The position numbers and the translations under genes were made by a program. Below, piece after piece: positions 43,410 through 52,635 of a stretch of DNA of 64,000 bases. Source of the stretch: an uncultured Polaribacter sp. Lineage in GTDB: Bacteria > Bacteroidota > Bacteroidia > Flavobacteriales > Flavobacteriaceae. The notes below the pieces were generated by a model that was not told where the DNA came from, did no database searches, and worked only from the letters and a program-made list of their open reading frames with translations. The stretch is taken from assembly GCF_947503875.1 (NCBI RefSeq), contig NZ_CANNFH010000005.1, positions 248,001-312,000 of the forward strand, given 5' to 3'. The first letter of the stretch is position 1, and every line of letters begins with the position of its first letter.

Positions 43410-45806
43410 ATGTCAAAAAATCCTGAATTAGAACTTGCTTTAAATTTTATTGAAAAAACCGATAGAAACTTGTTTATTACAGGTAAAGCAGGCACAGGAA
43501 AAACTACTTTTTTACATAAAATTAAAAACGAGTCTTTAAAAAGAATGGTAATTGTAGCACCAACAGGTGTTGCTGCAATTAATGCAAAAGGCGTAACTAT
43601 TCACTCATTTTTTCAAATGCCTTTTGGGCCTATTTTACCAAATCAGCCACCAAATAACCAACAACGTAGGTTTTCTAAAACAAAGATTGATATTATAAAA
43701 TCTTTAGATTTAGTAATAATAGATGAAATTTCTATGGTTCGTGCAGATTTATTAGACGGTATAGACCAAGTAATGCGCCGTTATAAAAACAGAAATAAAG
43801 TTTTTGGTGGTGCACAAATTTTAATGATTGGAGATTTACAACAATTAGCACCTGTTGTAAAACCAAACGAATGGAGTTTACTGCAAAATCACTATGAAAC
43901 TGTATATTTTTTTAGTTCTAAAGCGTACCAAGAAGCCAATGTAGTTTCTATAGAATTGAAACATATTTACAGGCAAAAAAACGAAGATTTTATTAAAATT
44001 TTAAATGAAGTTAGAACAGATACTTTATCAAACGAATCTGCAGAAATTTTAAATAGAAATTACAATCCGTCTTTTTCTCCAGACAAGGAAGAAGGTTTTA
44101 TAACGTTAACTACGCATAATAATAGAGCCAATTTAATCAATAACTCAGAACTGAATAAACTAACAGATAAAAGTGTTTTTTTTAAAGCAGAAATTTCTGG
44201 TAAGTTTAATGAAAACGCTTTTCCTAATGATGAGAATTTAGAGCTTAAATTAGGCGCTCAAGTAATGTTTATTAAAAACGACTCTTCTCAAGAAAAAAGA
44301 TATTTTAATGGAAAGATAGGTATTATTACAAAGATTTCTAAAGAAACTGTAACGGTTAAATGCCCAAATGATGCAGATGAAATTGTAACAGAAAGAGAAA
44401 CTTGGTCTAATATTAATTATTCTATAAACGAAGAAACAAAAGCTATAAAAGAGGAGTTAATTGGCGCTTTTACTCAAATTCCGTTGCGTTTGGCTTGGGC
44501 AATTACTATTCATAAAAGTCAGGGTTTAACCTTCGAAAAAGCAATTATAGATGCAGAAGCCTCATTTGCACATGGGCAAACGTATGTTGCTTTAAGCAGA
44601 TGTACTTCTCTAGAAGGTTTGATCTTAAAAACTAAAATTACAAGCAATGCAATTATAAATGATAGAACTGTAAGTGTATTTAATGAATCTGTAGAAGAAA
44701 ATCATCCAGATGAAAACATATTAAATGCCTCAGAAACACAGTTTCAGCTTAATTTAATTGCAGAATTGTTAGATTATCAGCCTTTTTTGTATCCCATTAC
44801 AAGGTTGATAGATATTTTTTACAAGAATAAAACAAGTATTAAAGGAGATGTAATAGATCATTTACAAACCATAAAAGATGATGGAGTAGTAGCACTTATG
44901 AAAGTAGCCAATGGCTTTAAAAATGAGTTGTTAAAACTCTCAGAAAATGGAGTTGTACCAGAAAATAGTACTAAAATTAAGGAAAGATTTGGCAAAGCAG
45001 TGGCCTATTTTTTAAATACAACCAAAACAAATATAGAAAAACCTATAGAGGCACTGCAATTTTCATCTGACAATAAAGCTGTAAAAAAAGACTTTTCGGC
45101 TCAATTTGATGCACTTCAAGAAAAATTAGAAGAAAAATTATTTGCTTTACAAAAAATGGAAGCTGGTTTTAATACCAAAAATTATTTGGCGGTTAGAGCA
45201 AATGCAGTTTTACAAAAATCAGCACCCAAAAAGAAAAAAACACTTTCTAAACGTGATCCTATTTTAGCACTTAAATTACGCGAGTTGAGAGATGAAATTC
45301 GCGAAGCAGAAAATATTGCTGCTTTTCAAATTTTTACACAAGAATCTTTATATGCAATGTGTGATACTTTACCAAGAACAACCCAAGAATTAATCAATAT
45401 TAAAGGTATGGGTAAAACTAGAGTTGCTAAATACGGGGAAGAAATTTTAGCACTCATCAATACATATTGCGAAGAAAACGGAATTAACAGTTTTAATGAG
45501 CAAAACAAAGAAGGTAAAAAATCTACCAAACAAATTACCTTAGAACTTTTTAAGTCTGGCATGGCAATTTTAGAAATTGCAAAAGAACGCAAACTAACCA
45601 CTGGCACTATAACCAACCATTTGGCAAGTTATTTAGAGTCTGGCGATGTAGATATTTTAGAATTAGTACCTATTAAAAAGTATCAAAAAATAGTAGCAGA
45701 AATAGAAAACGTAGACTTTAAAACTCTTACAGAGCTTAAAGAAAAGGTAGACCCAGATTTTACATATTCAGAACTTAGAATTGTTTTAAAATCAATGGAA
45801 AATTAA
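43410..45806 (+). CDS. PIF1/RecD-like ATP-dependent helicase with HRDC and C-terminal HTH domains
   Basis: A 798-residue superfamily 1B helicase. Motif I is GKAGTGKTTFLHKI (near 25-38), motif II LVIIDEISMVRADLLDG, motif III GDLQQLAPV, and motifs V/VI LAWAITIHKSQG and YVALSRCTS. A linker with coiled coil (about 560-610) leads to an HRDC-like domain (DPILALKLRELRDEIREAEN, IKGMGKTRVAKYG). A helix-turn-helix of the kind found after RecQ-type helicases follows (ITLELFKSGMAILEIAKERK, TTGTITNHLASYLESG). It probably unwinds DNA in repair or at G-quadruplexes. Part of its 5' region is duplicated at 41471. Confidence 0.92.
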   Translation: MSKNPELELALNFIEKTDRNLFITGKAGTGKTTFLHKIKNESLKRMVIVAPTGVAAINAKGVTIHSFFQMPFGPILPNQPPNNQQRRFSKTKIDIIKSLDLVIIDEISMVRADLLDGIDQVMRRYKNRNKVFGGAQILMIGDLQQLAPVVKPNEWSLLQNHYETVYFFSSKAYQEANVVSIELKHIYRQKNEDFIKILNEVRTDTLSNESAEILNRNYNPSFSPDKEEGFITLTTHNNRANLINNSELNKLTDKSVFFKAEISGKFNENAFPNDENLELKLGAQVMFIKNDSSQEKRYFNGKIGIITKISKETVTVKCPNDADEIVTERETWSNINYSINEETKAIKEELIGAFTQIPLRLAWAITIHKSQGLTFEKAIIDAEASFAHGQTYVALSRCTSLEGLILKTKITSNAIINDRTVSVFNESVEENHPDENILNASETQFQLNLIAELLDYQPFLYPITRLIDIFYKNKTSIKGDVIDHLQTIKDDGVVALMKVANGFKNELLKLSENGVVPENSTKIKERFGKAVAYFLNTTKTNIEKPIEALQFSSDNKAVKKDFSAQFDALQEKLEEKLFALQKMEAGFNTKNYLAVRANAVLQKSAPKKKKTLSKRDPILALKLRELRDEIREAENIAAFQIFTQESLYAMCDTLPRTTQELINIKGMGKTRVAKYGEEILALINTYCEENGINSFNEQNKEGKKSTKQITLELFKSGMAILEIAKERKLTTGTITNHLASYLESGDVDILELVPIKKYQKIVAEIENVDFKTLTELKEKVDPDFTYSELRIVLKSMEN

Positions 45807-45969
45807 TGTTAACTACTTTAATTTTTTGTAAATAAATACAACAAATTCAAATTGCTTATTTGGAAAACTAATTAGGTGTAAATCTCCTATTTTAATAAGC
45901 TTAAAGCAGTTTTTGTGCCTACTTCCGTTATTTGGACTAATTAGGTTTAGTAAGCTTTTCCTAACAATC

Positions 45970-46075
45970 TTAACATCTAATAAACAAAACTGTAACAAAA
46001 ACGTTTCATTATTTTAATGTCTTAGAAGAAAGTTGAAGATAGATTTGTAACATCTAATTAACACTCAATAAAACA
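45970..46075 (+). promoter_or_regulatory. Pho-box-like hexamer arrays and promoter upstream of the PhoX-like gene
   Basis: Hexamers recur exactly every 11 bases: TTAACA (45970), TAAACA (45981), GTAACA (45992), GTTTCA (46003). A second group has GTAACA (46047), TTAACA (46058) and TAAAAC (46069). The 15-mer TAACATCTAATWAAC occurs in both groups. An 11-bp ladder of TTAACA-like units is the form of PhoP/PhoB binding sites in Bacillus and cyanobacteria. The -7 element TAGATTTG is at 46040-46047 and no good -33 is present, as expected of an activated promoter. Confidence 0.55.
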
Positions 46076-46081
46076 AAAAAA

Positions 46082-47683
46082 ATGAAAAATTTATTTAAAA
46101 TTACTTTTTTATCTGTAGTTATTGTCACCGGGCAACTTTTATTCTTTAGTTGTACGCAAGATGGTCTAAATGGTCTTGATGGCAAAGATGGCATAAATGG
46201 CCTTGATGGTCTAAATGGTATTGATGGTAAAGATCTAACCGTTTCAAAAATGATTCCTTTAGAAAAATCTTTAGTTCCAAATTCTGTATTTGAATTAAAA
46301 GGGGAATTTAGTTCGACAGCAAAATTAGACATGATTATGACGTCTCAAGATATTTTACCTTCAGACTCTACTTTTGTTTATGGCGCTTTTATGGATGGTG
46401 CAGCTCTGTATCCTTATGGAGATGGAACTTTTGCATTTATCAACAATTTAGAAGCAGATTACTCTATAGCTAGAATTCGTTTAAATGAAAAATTACAACC
46501 TTTAGAGGGAGATTATATTGTAAACTCTACAGCAACAGCATTTACAGCAATGTGTTCTGGTTCTTCTGTAACTATAGAAGAACATGGTTTTGGACCCTTA
46601 TATCTTTCTGGAGGAGAATGGGGAGGTAATGCAAAAGGTGTCTACAAAGTAAATCCTTTTAGGTTAAAAGAAAATCGTGTTTCTGTTGATAGATTGCCAG
46701 CTTTAGGAGAATGGTCTACAGAAAACGCAGTAGTTATTGGTAAAGATGCTTACCCAAATAAAACAGTTGTTTTTATGGGAGATGATGATAGTAATAACGC
46801 TTACCCAGAAGCGCACTTTGCAATGTACGTGGGTAACAGAGGAGATTTAGAGTTTGGAGATCTATATGTATTAAGAGGTAAAAATGCTGTAGAAAGTGCT
46901 CCAGGACAAGGAGGTTTACTTTTTGAAATGGGTATGTCTGAAGATATTACGTATGATGTAGAATGGGTAAAGGTTAAAGAAAGAACTTTAAACGAGTTAA
47001 ACCAAGAAGCAATAGATTCTCTTGCAATAGGTTTTCAAAGAATAGAAGATATAGATTGGCAAAAAGGTTCTGCTGCTGCAAATAGAAATGTATTTTTTAA
47101 CGCAACTGGTAGATACAGAGCAAACAATCCAGATTTGGCAAATAGAGGTACTACTTTTGGTAGAGTTTATAAATTAGAATTAAATCCAGAAGATCCAATA
47201 GCAGATGCTAAAATAACGTTAGTGGTAGATGGTGATAAGGATGGTGGTATTGGAGACGGTATGCACTCTCCAGATAATATTTTAGTTACTGCAAACTATG
47301 CATATATTCAAGAAGATCCTAATGGCTATGCAGCTTTAAATAGTAATATAAATGGTTTTGCTAAACTTTGGCAATATAATATTAATACCAAAACACTTAC
47401 AGAAGTAATGGAGTGTAACCAAACTGTAGCTAGTGGTTTAGATATTGGAAACACAAATAGTATGTGGGAAATTACTGGGCTTATAGATGTTACAGATATT
47501 GTTGGAGCCACAGAACCGACTTTTATTGGTGGAGCACAAGTACATGGTTGGAGGCCAGATGTAAACCCTAACAACGCACAAAGAGCAGATGGTAAATATT
47601 TCTTTGATGAAAATGCCATAGATGAAGGATCTGCTAGAAAAGAAGGTTCTTTCTTATTTAAAGTTACAGGCTTACCTAGATAA
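46082..47683 (+). CDS. PhoX-like (DUF839) phosphatase lipoprotein with collagen-like linker
   Basis: A 533-residue lipoprotein (lipobox LFFSC, Cys 24), probably on the cell surface or in the periplasm. A short Gly-X-Y stretch (GLNGLDGKDGINGLDGLNG, about 28-50) acts as linker. The remainder resembles PhoX, an Fe/Ca phosphatase: AMCSGSSVTIEEHG with the conserved Cys and Glu, GDDDSNNAYPEAHFA, FQRIEDIDW, FFNATGRYRANN, GRVYKLELNPED and MHSPDNILVTAN. Many acidic residues could bind calcium. The upstream Pho-box-like array supports a role in phosphate scavenging. Family assignment is by motif memory only. Confidence 0.7.
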   Translation: MKNLFKITFLSVVIVTGQLLFFSCTQDGLNGLDGKDGINGLDGLNGIDGKDLTVSKMIPLEKSLVPNSVFELKGEFSSTAKLDMIMTSQDILPSDSTFVYGAFMDGAALYPYGDGTFAFINNLEADYSIARIRLNEKLQPLEGDYIVNSTATAFTAMCSGSSVTIEEHGFGPLYLSGGEWGGNAKGVYKVNPFRLKENRVSVDRLPALGEWSTENAVVIGKDAYPNKTVVFMGDDDSNNAYPEAHFAMYVGNRGDLEFGDLYVLRGKNAVESAPGQGGLLFEMGMSEDITYDVEWVKVKERTLNELNQEAIDSLAIGFQRIEDIDWQKGSAAANRNVFFNATGRYRANNPDLANRGTTFGRVYKLELNPEDPIADAKITLVVDGDKDGGIGDGMHSPDNILVTANYAYIQEDPNGYAALNSNINGFAKLWQYNINTKTLTEVMECNQTVASGLDIGNTNSMWEITGLIDVTDIVGATEPTFIGGAQVHGWRPDVNPNNAQRADGKYFFDENAIDEGSARKEGSFLFKVTGLPR

Positions 47684-47705
47684 ATAAAAAACTTAAATAT
47701 ACATA

Positions 47706-47844
47706 AGACTGTCTAAAAAGTCTTAGATTTTGTTATTTTGAGCGAAATGCAATGGAGTCGAAAAATCTATTTTATTAAATTTTAATAGTTTAGATTTCTC
47801 CATAAAGTAGAAATGACAAGTTAAAATTACTTTTTAGACAGTCT
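47706..47844. mobile_element. MITE-like element with 16-bp perfect terminal inverted repeats
   Basis: AGACTGTCTAAAAAGT (47706-47721) is the exact reverse complement of ACTTTTTAGACAGTCT (47829-47844). Inside are inner arms around GAGTCGAAAAATCT and AGATTTCTCCATAAAG. At 139 bp it has no coding capacity. No clear target-site duplication flanks it. Related but less complete copies lie at 13929 and 10244. Confidence 0.7.
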
Positions 47845-47869
47845 CTTTTAACACATAATTTTTTTTGCA

Positions 47870-49723
47870 ATGAAAATATTTAAAAATCTTTTTGTAATTA
47901 TATCTGTTTTTACCTGTTTTTTTTCTTGTAATACAAAAGAAGCTCATCAGAAATATACGCAATTATCGGCTACTAGACCTTCTTTATTTACAAAGCCAAT
48001 AAAAGAGTATTATTTTAAAGTGTTAGATAGCGCAACCTTTTACATGCAAAAAATAGATACTTTAAAAAACTTAGAAGAGAATCAAAATTTGTTTTTGGAA
48101 ACTAGAAAATGGTATAAGAAAGCAGAGCCTTTACTTATAGCTTATGATTATGAAAATTACCTTTCTATAAATGCCCCCAATTTATTAAAAGTAGAAATAG
48201 AAGATTACACAGAAATTAAAAAATTAAAACCCAAAAGTTACCAAGTATTAGAAGAGTATCTTTTTGGTGATGATGCAATTAATAATAAAGATTTGTTTAA
48301 AGTTTACAATTATTTAAGCGTAAGACTACCATTTATTAGAAAAAACCATATTTTAATTAGGCAAACAGATACCCACCATTTACAGATGATTAGAGATGCA
48401 ATAGTAAATATAGCTACCAAAGGAATTACCGGTTTCGATTCTCCAATGCTTGCCAACTCTCTTCAAGAAGCAATTTATAATTATGAAACTATTGCTTCTA
48501 TTATAGACATTTATGCAACTGGTTTTTTAGATAAGAATGTTTATAACGAATGGAAAATTGAAATTAATAAAACAATAGCAACTTTAAAAGGGAGTAATTT
48601 TAATGATTTTGATAGATATTCTTTTATTAAAAATCATACGAATAAGCAATTAACATTAATTAATAAAACAGCCTTAGAGTTTAAAATTAACTTAAATTCA
48701 TCAAGACCTTTAAACCCGAAAGCAACAAATCTTTTTTCTAAAGATTTTTTTAATATAACACAATTTGGGCCACCAAATGCTCTAGAAATTACACCAGAAA
48801 GAGTTGCTTTAGGAAAGCAATTGTTTAATGATACCTCTTTGTCTAAAAATAATACTATTAGTTGTGCAAGTTGCCATAAAAAAGAGAAAGCTTTTACAGA
48901 TGGTAAAACTTTAGCTATAGGTGAAAATGGTAAAATATTAAGTAGAAATACACCAACTTTAGCCTATACCGTATATCAAAAATCTTTTTTTTACGATGGT
49001 AGGTCAGGTGGTTTAGAAAATCAAATTGTAAGTGTTACTAATAATGAAAATGAGTTTCACACCGATTTAAATACTATTGTAGAAAAAATAAATAAAGAAA
49101 AAAAGTATTTAGATCAATTTAATGCACTTTATAATGGGCAAATTACCAATTTTAATGTTAGAAATGCAATTGCCACTTACGTTCGTAGTTTAACTCCTTT
49201 TAATAGTAAGTTTGATAGGAATTTGCAAAATAAAGAAAACACACTTACTTTAGAAGAACAAAAGGGTTTTAATCTTTTTATGGGAAAAGCAGCATGCGCC
49301 ACTTGCCATTTTCCACCTTCTTTTTATGGTACAGTTCCTCCAAAATTTAACGAAACAGAATTTGAAAATTTAGGTGTAACAAAAAATGATGATTTTAGTG
49401 AGCCAATACTAGATGAAGATTTAGGACTTTATTTTCCTTTTAAAGTAGATGAAAGAAAACGTTTTTTTAAAACATCAACAGTTAGAAACGCAGAGTTAAC
49501 AGCACCCTACATGCACAATGGTGCTTACAAAACTTTAGAAAAGGTTTTAGAATTCTATAACAATGGTGGTGGTGCAGGTATGGGTTTAGAGGTGCCTTAT
49601 CAAACTTTACCAGTAGATTCACTTAATTTAGATGACACAGAAATTAAGGCTATTATACAATTTATAAAATCCTTAACTGATAAAGAATATGAAATAAATA
49701 ACACTATCGCTTTAAATAAATAG
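47870..49723 (+). CDS. di-haem cytochrome c peroxidase (MauG/CcpA type) lipoprotein with helical N-terminal domain
   Basis: A 617-residue lipoprotein (lipobox CFFSC). Residues about 25-300 are helical, reminiscent of an imelysin-type domain but not clearly one. The peroxidase part follows, with two haem motifs: CASCH (near 337) and CATCH (near 477). A Met/His-bearing stretch APYMHNGAYKTLEKVLEFYN near 550 is typical of the family. It reduces peroxide or oxidises a protein partner in the periplasm. It is downstream of the PhoX-like gene, possibly co-transcribed, with the MITE between them. Confidence 0.87.
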   Translation: MKIFKNLFVIISVFTCFFSCNTKEAHQKYTQLSATRPSLFTKPIKEYYFKVLDSATFYMQKIDTLKNLEENQNLFLETRKWYKKAEPLLIAYDYENYLSINAPNLLKVEIEDYTEIKKLKPKSYQVLEEYLFGDDAINNKDLFKVYNYLSVRLPFIRKNHILIRQTDTHHLQMIRDAIVNIATKGITGFDSPMLANSLQEAIYNYETIASIIDIYATGFLDKNVYNEWKIEINKTIATLKGSNFNDFDRYSFIKNHTNKQLTLINKTALEFKINLNSSRPLNPKATNLFSKDFFNITQFGPPNALEITPERVALGKQLFNDTSLSKNNTISCASCHKKEKAFTDGKTLAIGENGKILSRNTPTLAYTVYQKSFFYDGRSGGLENQIVSVTNNENEFHTDLNTIVEKINKEKKYLDQFNALYNGQITNFNVRNAIATYVRSLTPFNSKFDRNLQNKENTLTLEEQKGFNLFMGKAACATCHFPPSFYGTVPPKFNETEFENLGVTKNDDFSEPILDEDLGLYFPFKVDERKRFFKTSTVRNAELTAPYMHNGAYKTLEKVLEFYNNGGGAGMGLEVPYQTLPVDSLNLDDTEIKAIIQFIKSLTDKEYEINNTIALNK

Positions 49724-49959
49724 ATGCATTTATAAAGTAAAATTATTTATTTTGAAAATATAAGTAATGAGTGTATTAGATAAATTTTAAACAAGTAAAA
49801 CCAATCTTAAGTAGTAAAGCGCAAAATAAATTTTTGTTTGAATGTCTTTAAAATCGTTAAATTATCTTTAATAAAACTGTATTCTGTTTAACAAATATTT
49901 AAGATTCCGTAGATAATGGTTTCCTTAACTTCGAAAACTATAATTCAAACAAATTTATC

Positions 49960-52455
49960 ATGACTAAAAAGATACTAATTAAACTACTTTTGGTAGCTTT
50001 TGTTTTTGGTTTTTCAACAGAAACAACAGCACAATTCTGGAAGAAAAAGAAAAAAGAAGCGCCAAAATCAGCTGTAAAACCCAAGTCAAAACCTAAAAAA
50101 GGTGCTATGCAGCCTTATAGTAAAGTGGTTACAAAAGAGCATAAAACAGACGAAGGTTTGTTTAAAGTGCACAAAAAAGACGAAACGTATTTATTTGAAA
50201 TACCAGATACATTACTAAAAAGAGAAATGTTAATGGTAACTAGAATAGCTAAAACTGCTAGTAATATTGGTTTTGGTGGTGGTAAAACCAATACACAAGT
50301 TTTACGTTGGGAAAGAAAAAATAAAAACATTCTATTAAGAGTGGTTTCTCATGATGTAGTTGCAGATACACTTTTGCCAGTGCACGAAGCTGTGGTAAAC
50401 TCTAATCTAGAGCCTATTTTATTTTCGTTTCCAATAAAAGCCATTAATAAAGATTCTACTGCAACTGTTATAGATGCAACTTCTCTATTTTCTACAGATG
50501 TTAAGCCTTTAGGTTTTCCTAGCTTTTATAGAAGTCGTTATCAGGCTTCAAGAATGGATAAATCTCGTTCTTATATAGATAGAGTAAGCAGTTACCCAAG
50601 AAATATAGAGGTAAGACATGTAAAAACGTATTTTGCAAACAGAGCACCATCCAATAGTGCTGTAGGTTCTATTACATTAGAAATGAGTAACTCTATGGTT
50701 TTATTACCAAAAGTACCAATGAAACGTAGGTATTTTGATGAAAGAGTAGGTTGGTTTGCAAGAGGACAAACAGATTATGGTCTGCCAGATCAAAAAAGTA
50801 AAACAGTTACTTATTTAGATAGATATCGTTTAGAAGTTAAAGATGAAGATATTGAAAAGTTTAAAAGAGGCGAATTAGTAGAACCTAAAAAACAAATTGT
50901 GTATTATGTAGATAGAGCAACTCCAGAAGAGTGGGTGCCTTACATAATACAAGGTGTAAACGATTGGCAAGTTGCCTTTGAAGCAGCAGGTTTTAAAAAT
51001 GCAATTATTGGTAAAAGAGCACCAACAAAAGAAGAAGATCCAGAATATAGCCCAGAAGATGTGCGTTATTCTGTTATTAGATATTTAGCTTCTCCAATAC
51101 CAAATGCAAACGGACCTCACGTAAGTGATCCAAGATCTGGAGAAATTTTAGAATCAGATATCAATTGGTACCATAATGTAATGACACTATTACACAATTG
51201 GTTTTTTATACAAACTGCTGCTATTAATCCAGATGCTAGAGGTAATAATTTTAAGACAGAAACTATGGGGCGTTTAATTCGTTTTGTTTCTTCTCACGAG
51301 TTAGGTCATACTTTAGGATTGCCACACAACATGGGTAGTTCTGTAGCCTATCCTGTAGATTCTTTACGTTCTGCATCCTTCACCAAAAAATATGGTACAG
51401 CACCTTCCATAATGGATTATGCTCGTTTTAACTACATAGCACAACCAGAAGACAAAGGCGTTTCTTTAATGCCAAATGTTGGTATTTATGACAAATATGC
51501 AATTGCTTGGGGTTATAAACCAATTTTAGATAAAACAGCAGAAGAAGAAAAGCCAATTTTAGATTCTTGGATTTTAAAACACGCAGGAGATCCAATGTAC
51601 AGATTTGGTCATCAACAAGCTGGTGGAGTTGTAGATCCTAGTTCTCAAACAGAAGATTTAGGAGATGATGCAATGAAAGCCTCTATGTATGGAATTAAAA
51701 ATTTAAAAAGAATTTTGCCAAATTTAGAACAATGGACTTCTGAAAAAGGAGAAAATTACGATGAATTGTCTACAATGTACGGTCAGTTATTAGGGCAATT
51801 TAATAGATATATGGGCCATGTTTCTGCAAATATTGGTGGTGTTTATGAATACTATAAAACTTCAGATCAAGAAGGTGCAGTATATACACATGTAGCGAAA
51901 GCAAAACAAAAAGAAGCCTTACAGTTTGTTATTAATGAATTATTTAAAACGCCAACTTGGATGTTAGATGAAAATATTTTTAGCAAAACAGAATTTTCTG
52001 GTTCTGTAGAAAGAGTTAGAGGTTTACAAGCAAGAACGTTAAATAACATTTTAGATGCAGGTAGAATGGCTAGAATGATTGAAAATGAAACTTTAAATGG
52101 TTCTTCTAACGCCTATACTTTGGTAAACATGATGAGTGATTTACGTAAAGGTGTTTGGAGTGAAATTTACAAAGGACGTTCTATAGATACCTATAGAAGA
52201 AACCTGCAAAGAGCACATTTAGATAGATTAGATTTTTTATTAAATGAAGCAAGAGACCAAAGAGGTTTTAATAGTGGTTATTTAAAAAGAAGTGGTATTA
52301 CTATCAACCAATCTGATGTGAAATCTGTAGCAAGAGGAGAGTTAAAACGTTTACAAAAAGATGTAAAAGCAGCATCTAGAAGAGGGAATACCTTAACACG
52401 TTATCACTTGCAAGATGTAGTAGATAGAATAGATATGATGTTAGATCCTAAGTAA
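49960..52455 (+). CDS. exported zinc-dependent metalloprotease (DUF5117/DUF5118 type)
   Basis: An 831-residue exported protein, signal peptide near 1-25 (LLLVAFVFGFSTETTAQ). A Lys/Pro-rich basic stretch follows (28-50), then the beta-rich DUF5118/DUF5117 region. The zinc site HELGHTLGLPHNMGSS (near 446) has the metzincin HExxHxxGxxH form, and the downstream SIMDYARFNY supplies a Met-turn-like segment. The long C-terminal part is helical. Substrate is unknown; this family is widespread in Bacteroidota. No TIGR04183-type C-terminal sorting domain is present. Confidence 0.92.
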   Translation: MTKKILIKLLLVAFVFGFSTETTAQFWKKKKKEAPKSAVKPKSKPKKGAMQPYSKVVTKEHKTDEGLFKVHKKDETYLFEIPDTLLKREMLMVTRIAKTASNIGFGGGKTNTQVLRWERKNKNILLRVVSHDVVADTLLPVHEAVVNSNLEPILFSFPIKAINKDSTATVIDATSLFSTDVKPLGFPSFYRSRYQASRMDKSRSYIDRVSSYPRNIEVRHVKTYFANRAPSNSAVGSITLEMSNSMVLLPKVPMKRRYFDERVGWFARGQTDYGLPDQKSKTVTYLDRYRLEVKDEDIEKFKRGELVEPKKQIVYYVDRATPEEWVPYIIQGVNDWQVAFEAAGFKNAIIGKRAPTKEEDPEYSPEDVRYSVIRYLASPIPNANGPHVSDPRSGEILESDINWYHNVMTLLHNWFFIQTAAINPDARGNNFKTETMGRLIRFVSSHELGHTLGLPHNMGSSVAYPVDSLRSASFTKKYGTAPSIMDYARFNYIAQPEDKGVSLMPNVGIYDKYAIAWGYKPILDKTAEEEKPILDSWILKHAGDPMYRFGHQQAGGVVDPSSQTEDLGDDAMKASMYGIKNLKRILPNLEQWTSEKGENYDELSTMYGQLLGQFNRYMGHVSANIGGVYEYYKTSDQEGAVYTHVAKAKQKEALQFVINELFKTPTWMLDENIFSKTEFSGSVERVRGLQARTLNNILDAGRMARMIENETLNGSSNAYTLVNMMSDLRKGVWSEIYKGRSIDTYRRNLQRAHLDRLDFLLNEARDQRGFNSGYLKRSGITINQSDVKSVARGELKRLQKDVKAASRRGNTLTRYHLQDVVDRIDMMLDPK

Positions 52456-52479
52456 TTCTATATCATTTATATCGATAAT

Positions 52480-52505
52480 AAAACCACGTCTTTTGACGTG
52501 GTTTT
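52480..52505 (+). terminator. terminator after the metalloprotease gene
   Basis: The perfect stem AAAACCACGTC/GACGTGGTTTT has a TTTT loop, 25 bases after the stop. The T-run lies within the stem's last bases. Confidence 0.85.
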
Positions 52506-52635
52506 GTAATTTAAATCAACTTGGTTTTATAAATAAATCAAATGGATTTATTTTTCTGATAGTTGCTAAATCATTACAATTTTCAGTTTTAAATATTTTA
52601 AAAACTAACCTATCTTTGCAGCTCTAATTTAAGCA

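Noticed and set aside
46157..46234. Short tandem repeat resembling a small repeat array
   Set aside because: It encodes the Gly-X-Y linker of the PhoX-like lipoprotein in frame; repeat units are 9-bp multiples and codon-phased, so not a CRISPR or satellite.
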